Assembly: GCA_023398345.1 (NCBI GenBank)
Contig: JAEWSK010000099.1
Coordinates: forward strand, 1-7,004
DNA from: Armatimonadota bacterium
Lineage (GTDB): Bacteria; Armatimonadota; UBA5829
Reading direction: 5' to 3'
DNA length: 7,004 nt
The position numbers and the translations under genes were made by a program. Below the pieces are notes generated by a model. The model ran no database searches, had not been told where the DNA came from, and was given only the letters and a program-made list of their open reading frames with translations. Of this stretch, positions 4,860 through 7,004 are shown piece by piece. How positions within the stretch are numbered: the first letter of the stretch is position 1; each line of letters starts with the position of its first letter.

Positions 4860-6614
4860 TTGAATAGCGTTCCCAGCAGAGTAAGACATTTTTATACTGA
4901 ATATCGGGCATTGATGATTCTTGGCAGCGCATCGCTGCTGGCTGAGCTTGCCTATGCGATATTGAATTTGTCCGCGATGCCTATGTACGTGGACAAGGGG
5001 CTTCATGAATTTTCGCATTACGGCTTGATCTTTGGGACTTTTCTTGCCGCAGAAGCCATATCCCGGCCCGCTTTGGGGGCGCTTGGCGATAGGATCGGTC
5101 GCAAGCCGCTGATGGTCGCCGCTCCGGCAATCACTGCATGCACGTCGTACGTCACAATTTTAGTCGGCGGGCCGTTCGTTGTGCCAATTCTTGTAGCTCT
5201 GCGCGCAATTGACGGACTCGGAAGCAGTGCGCTGTGGATGAACGCCTTTGCTTCTATTGGCGATATTGTCGGCGAAAAGAACCGAAGCACGGCGATGAGT
5301 GTGCTCAACGTCACATATATGGGCGGGATGGCGCTTGGGTTTCTTATCGGCGGCGCGGCAAACGACTATTTCCATACGCTGCATGCGTCATTTTATCTTG
5401 CCAGCGTGCTGTTTGTGCTCGCATTTTTAGTGATGTTGATTTTCTTCCCGAAAGTAAAGCGACACCACCCTGAAATACACGTCGTCGATGTGGTTACGCA
5501 TCTTCACCCAGTCGCCGGTGCGATAGCGCGATTTAAATCAGTCATAAAGTGGATGCTGGGCACTTTTTCCAGCTTCAAAGATGTGCCGGACATGGTCGTA
5601 ATGGCCATAGTCACGTTTTTGGGCATGGGAATGCTGACGCCGATTGTAAAGCTCTATGGATTTGATCACTTGGGACTGACCGAGACTCAGTTTGGCCTGG
5701 CGGTTGCTCCAATTGCAGCGGGTATGGGCATATTCGCGGTTCCGATGGGCCATTTGGGCGATCGGTTCGGAAAAACAACGGCTGTGTGTTGGGGTTTGGT
5801 TGTCTGCTCGATTGCAATGTGGGTGCTGGCTCTTTTTAGAAGCCTCTATCTGGCGGCAGGCGCGGGCGTGCTTATTGGATTGGGTTTTACAGTTGCTTTT
5901 CCTGCCTGGAACGCCCTTGTGATCTCGTCAACCGACTCACACCGGCGCGGCGAAGTGCTTGGAGCTGTTGGATTTGCACAGGGTATTGCGGCGATGGTTG
6001 GGACTTTAATAAGCCCTCATATTTACACATGTGATGCGCTGAGTCTGCCTAAACTCGGCGTATTGAACTACAATGTGCCGTTTTGGATATGTGCGATTTT
6101 ACTGTCCGCGGGAGCCGTGATTGCGCTTACATGGGTTTGCAATAAACGTGCGGTGGGCGTAGCCGGAGAACATATTACACTTACCCAACGACGCGTAGCA
6201 CTCGGCTTTGCAGCGCTGGGGCTGGTAGTTTTGTGCGCATGGATTGGCTGGCGCTACACGATGCCTGTTTCGCCGGATAGAGTAGCGTGGGTGTGGGTGC
6301 AACAATTGGCTAACAGCAAACCCGAAAAGGCTATGAAATACTCGATGCGCTTTGCGCCCGGCTGGGATGGCGAGCGCGAAGCCCACCGCTGGGCAAAAAT
6401 ATTTCATAAACGCGTTTATGGTCAACAGGCTGGCTATGTGGTGCATTTGCCGGACTTTGAGACCGAAGATAGGGCGAGCGCAAAGATTATTTTTAATTTC
6501 CCTAGCGGCAAATCGGCCCAGTCTGAGATTGTGACGATGTGCAGGACACAGCCGCGCGGTGAATGGAAAGTGTGTGGAATTCGTTCCAAAGGTGCTATGC
6601 CAAAACTTCCATAA
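4860..6614 (+). CDS. MFS transporter with extra C-terminal soluble domain
   Basis: The 584-residue protein is a major facilitator. Motif A is clear in the loop after TM2 (L75-GDRIGRKPLM85), and its half-repeat follows TM8 (GHLGDRFGK, 297-305). About twelve membrane segments lie between residues 17 and 427, with a long cytoplasmic loop (about 197-243) between the two halves. A thirteenth hydrophobic segment (about 446-464) then leads into a soluble tail (465-584) that should face outside. The tail (LANSKPEKAMKYSMRF, then an alternating strand region, ending GEWKVCGI) resembles DUF4878/NTF2-like folds; that is inference. The substrate is unknown, although the MFS half resembles drug/sugar exporters of the TetA/Bcr kind. 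The start is a TTG 9 bp after the rtcB stop, with only a weak AAAGG 13 nt away, so translation is probably coupled to rtcB. An internal ATG at 4914 would cut into TM1. Confidence 0.88.
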   Translation: MNSVPSRVRHFYTEYRALMILGSASLLAELAYAILNLSAMPMYVDKGLHEFSHYGLIFGTFLAAEAISRPALGALGDRIGRKPLMVAAPAITACTSYVTILVGGPFVVPILVALRAIDGLGSSALWMNAFASIGDIVGEKNRSTAMSVLNVTYMGGMALGFLIGGAANDYFHTLHASFYLASVLFVLAFLVMLIFFPKVKRHHPEIHVVDVVTHLHPVAGAIARFKSVIKWMLGTFSSFKDVPDMVVMAIVTFLGMGMLTPIVKLYGFDHLGLTETQFGLAVAPIAAGMGIFAVPMGHLGDRFGKTTAVCWGLVVCSIAMWVLALFRSLYLAAGAGVLIGLGFTVAFPAWNALVISSTDSHRRGEVLGAVGFAQGIAAMVGTLISPHIYTCDALSLPKLGVLNYNVPFWICAILLSAGAVIALTWVCNKRAVGVAGEHITLTQRRVALGFAALGLVVLCAWIGWRYTMPVSPDRVAWVWVQQLANSKPEKAMKYSMRFAPGWDGEREAHRWAKIFHKRVYGQQAGYVVHLPDFETEDRASAKIIFNFPSGKSAQSEIVTMCRTQPRGEWKVCGIRSKGAMPKLP

Positions 6615-6628
6615 CACACGAACCCCCA

Positions 6629-6888
6629 TTGGCGCGTATCGAATTTACGGAAACTATTCTGGGGCTTTGCCCCAATTCCCACCAGAGACTCTGTCTCTGG
6701 ACTCTGCAAGGAAACTTAGCTTCCTTGACCTTCAGACTCGTAAATGTAATCCCCCAAAGTGGGGTATTACATTTACGCATACGGGGTCTGGGGACTGAGT
6801 CCCCAGCGGGGTTAAGGGGCAGCGCCCCTTATTGGGAGCCTGAGGGTAAAAACCCTCAGAGCAAATTCCGTAGATATGATACACCCAA
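6629..6888. mobile_element. Symmetric seven-hairpin element with terminal inverted repeats (MITE-like)
   Basis: Imperfect terminal inverted repeats bound the element: 6629-6651 and 6867-6888, with a 16-base core of GTATC/TACGGA at 6636-6651 pairing at 13 of 16 positions with 6867-6882. Inside are seven hairpins: 6660-6674, 6682-6700, 6707-6727, a long central one at 6739-6777, 6788-6806, 6813-6831 and 6840-6859. Gaps are 8, 7, 6 and 11 nt to the left of the centre and 10, 6, 8 and 7 nt to the right. The central loop (about 6758) coincides with the midpoint of the whole element. The right half reverse-complemented aligns with the left half in linkers while the stems differ in sequence but keep pairing, as expected if structure is selected. 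No convincing coding frame, transposase or clear target-site duplication is seen. It starts 15 bp after the MFS stop codon. It could be a non-autonomous transposon, a dispersed structured repeat, or a two-way transcription barrier. Confidence 0.68.
6739..6777. repeat. Central long hairpin of the symmetric element
   Basis: The arms CGTAAATGTAAT (6739-6750) and ATTACATTTACG (6766-6777) are perfectly complementary over 12 bp. After one mismatch the stem continues for 5 bp (CCCCA/TGGGG) to an AAG loop. It lacks a following T-run, so it is not a standard intrinsic terminator. Confidence 0.85.
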
Positions 6889-6895
6889 GCTGTCG

Positions 6896-6925
6896 TTGCG
6901 CCGGGTGGTGGATGTGTGATATAGT
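6896..6925 (+). promoter_or_regulatory. Sigma-70-type promoter for the riboswitch transcript
   Basis: TTGCGC (6896-6901) and an extended -10 TGATATAGT (6917-6925) are separated by 18 nt. Transcription would start near 6932, about a dozen bases before the riboswitch P1 region, which is the expected placement. It begins just outside the end of the hairpin element. Confidence 0.6.
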
Positions 6926-6944
6926 GGGCATGCAAAAATTTATA

Positions 6945-7004
6945 GCGATCAAAGGGGAGTAGCATACCGCCTTGAGGCGGGGCGAGGGAATCAACAGCCG
7001 TCTT
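6945..7004 (+). ncRNA. yybP-ykoY manganese riboswitch (5' part, cut by window end)
   Basis: The core AAAGGGGAGTAGC at 6951-6963 is the highly conserved 5' strand and loop of the yybP-ykoY family, which senses Mn2+. It is followed by a short stem-loop, CCGCC-TTGA-GGCGG (6967-6980), in the P2 position. The ATCAACAGCCGTC stretch (6990-7002) resembles the conserved GTCAACA/CCGTC region. The 3' half with the second metal-binding loop and the closing P1 strand (expected CCTTTG-like) lies beyond the edge. In this family the controlled genes are usually Mn2+ exporters (MntP, P-type ATPases), TerC/Alx or UPF0016 proteins, so one of these is predicted just to the right. Assignment is by recalled consensus. 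Confidence 0.75.

Noticed and set aside
6660..6859. Individual hairpins as Rho-independent terminators of the recF-MFS gene string
   Set aside because: None is followed by a T-run; the symmetric arrangement is better explained as one structured element, although it may still slow transcription.
6559..6900. CRISPR array
   Set aside because: The repeats are unequal hairpins with different stem sequences, not identical direct repeats separated by uniform unique spacers.
6615..6900. Target-site duplication flanking the inverted-repeat element
   Set aside because: The bases outside 6629 and 6888 do not form a convincing direct repeat; boundaries may be off by a few bases.
6559..6994. Several short reading frames on both strands across the MFS end, the hairpin element and the riboswitch
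   Set aside because: They read through perfect hairpins and a riboswitch core, their residues mirror the palindromes on both strands, and none has a start signal.

Overview
The window looks like bacterial chromosome of roughly balanced base composition. One gene is cut at the left edge and one regulatory RNA at the right edge. TTG start codons (with a strong Shine-Dalgarno in one case), an apparently leaderless recF and a recF-dciA pair suggest a non-proteobacterial lineage. I cannot name a phylum from sequence alone; something outside the model groups, such as Armatimonadota or a related Terrabacteria lineage, is only a guess.

Layout. Positions 1-637 (minus strand) hold the N-terminal 212 residues of a secreted protein with a clear signal peptide. 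It is divergently transcribed from a class A beta-lactamase-like serine hydrolase (795-1571), which has all active-site motifs but no export signal. Positions 1559-1793 form a structured non-coding region with the layout of a DnaA-dependent replication origin. It contains three DnaA-box-like sites at exact 24-bp spacing, further degenerate boxes, two abutting boxes, a 4-bp spacer, a run of CTA triplets matching DnaA-trios, and an AT-rich stretch ending at the recF start codon. I read this as the chromosomal origin, or at least a basal origin-unwinding module, located upstream of recF.

Positions 1794-6614 are one tightly packed rightward gene string. It runs recF (RecFOR recombination mediator), dciA (DUF721, replicative helicase loader), rtcB (GTP/Mn-dependent RNA ligase) and a 13-TM MFS transporter with an extra C-terminal soluble domain. 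The genes overlap or lie within 9 bp of each other. An origin, a helicase loader and a fork-repair protein thus sit together, with an RNA repair ligase and a transporter apparently co-transcribed.

Positions 6629-6888 hold a non-coding element of about 260 bp. Imperfect terminal inverted repeats enclose seven hairpins arranged symmetrically (3 + 1 + 3) around a long central stem. It resembles a MITE-like or structured dispersed repeat. Right after it lie a good sigma-70-type promoter (6896-6925) and the 5' half of a yybP-ykoY manganese riboswitch (from about 6945), which should control a manganese-linked gene beyond the right edge.
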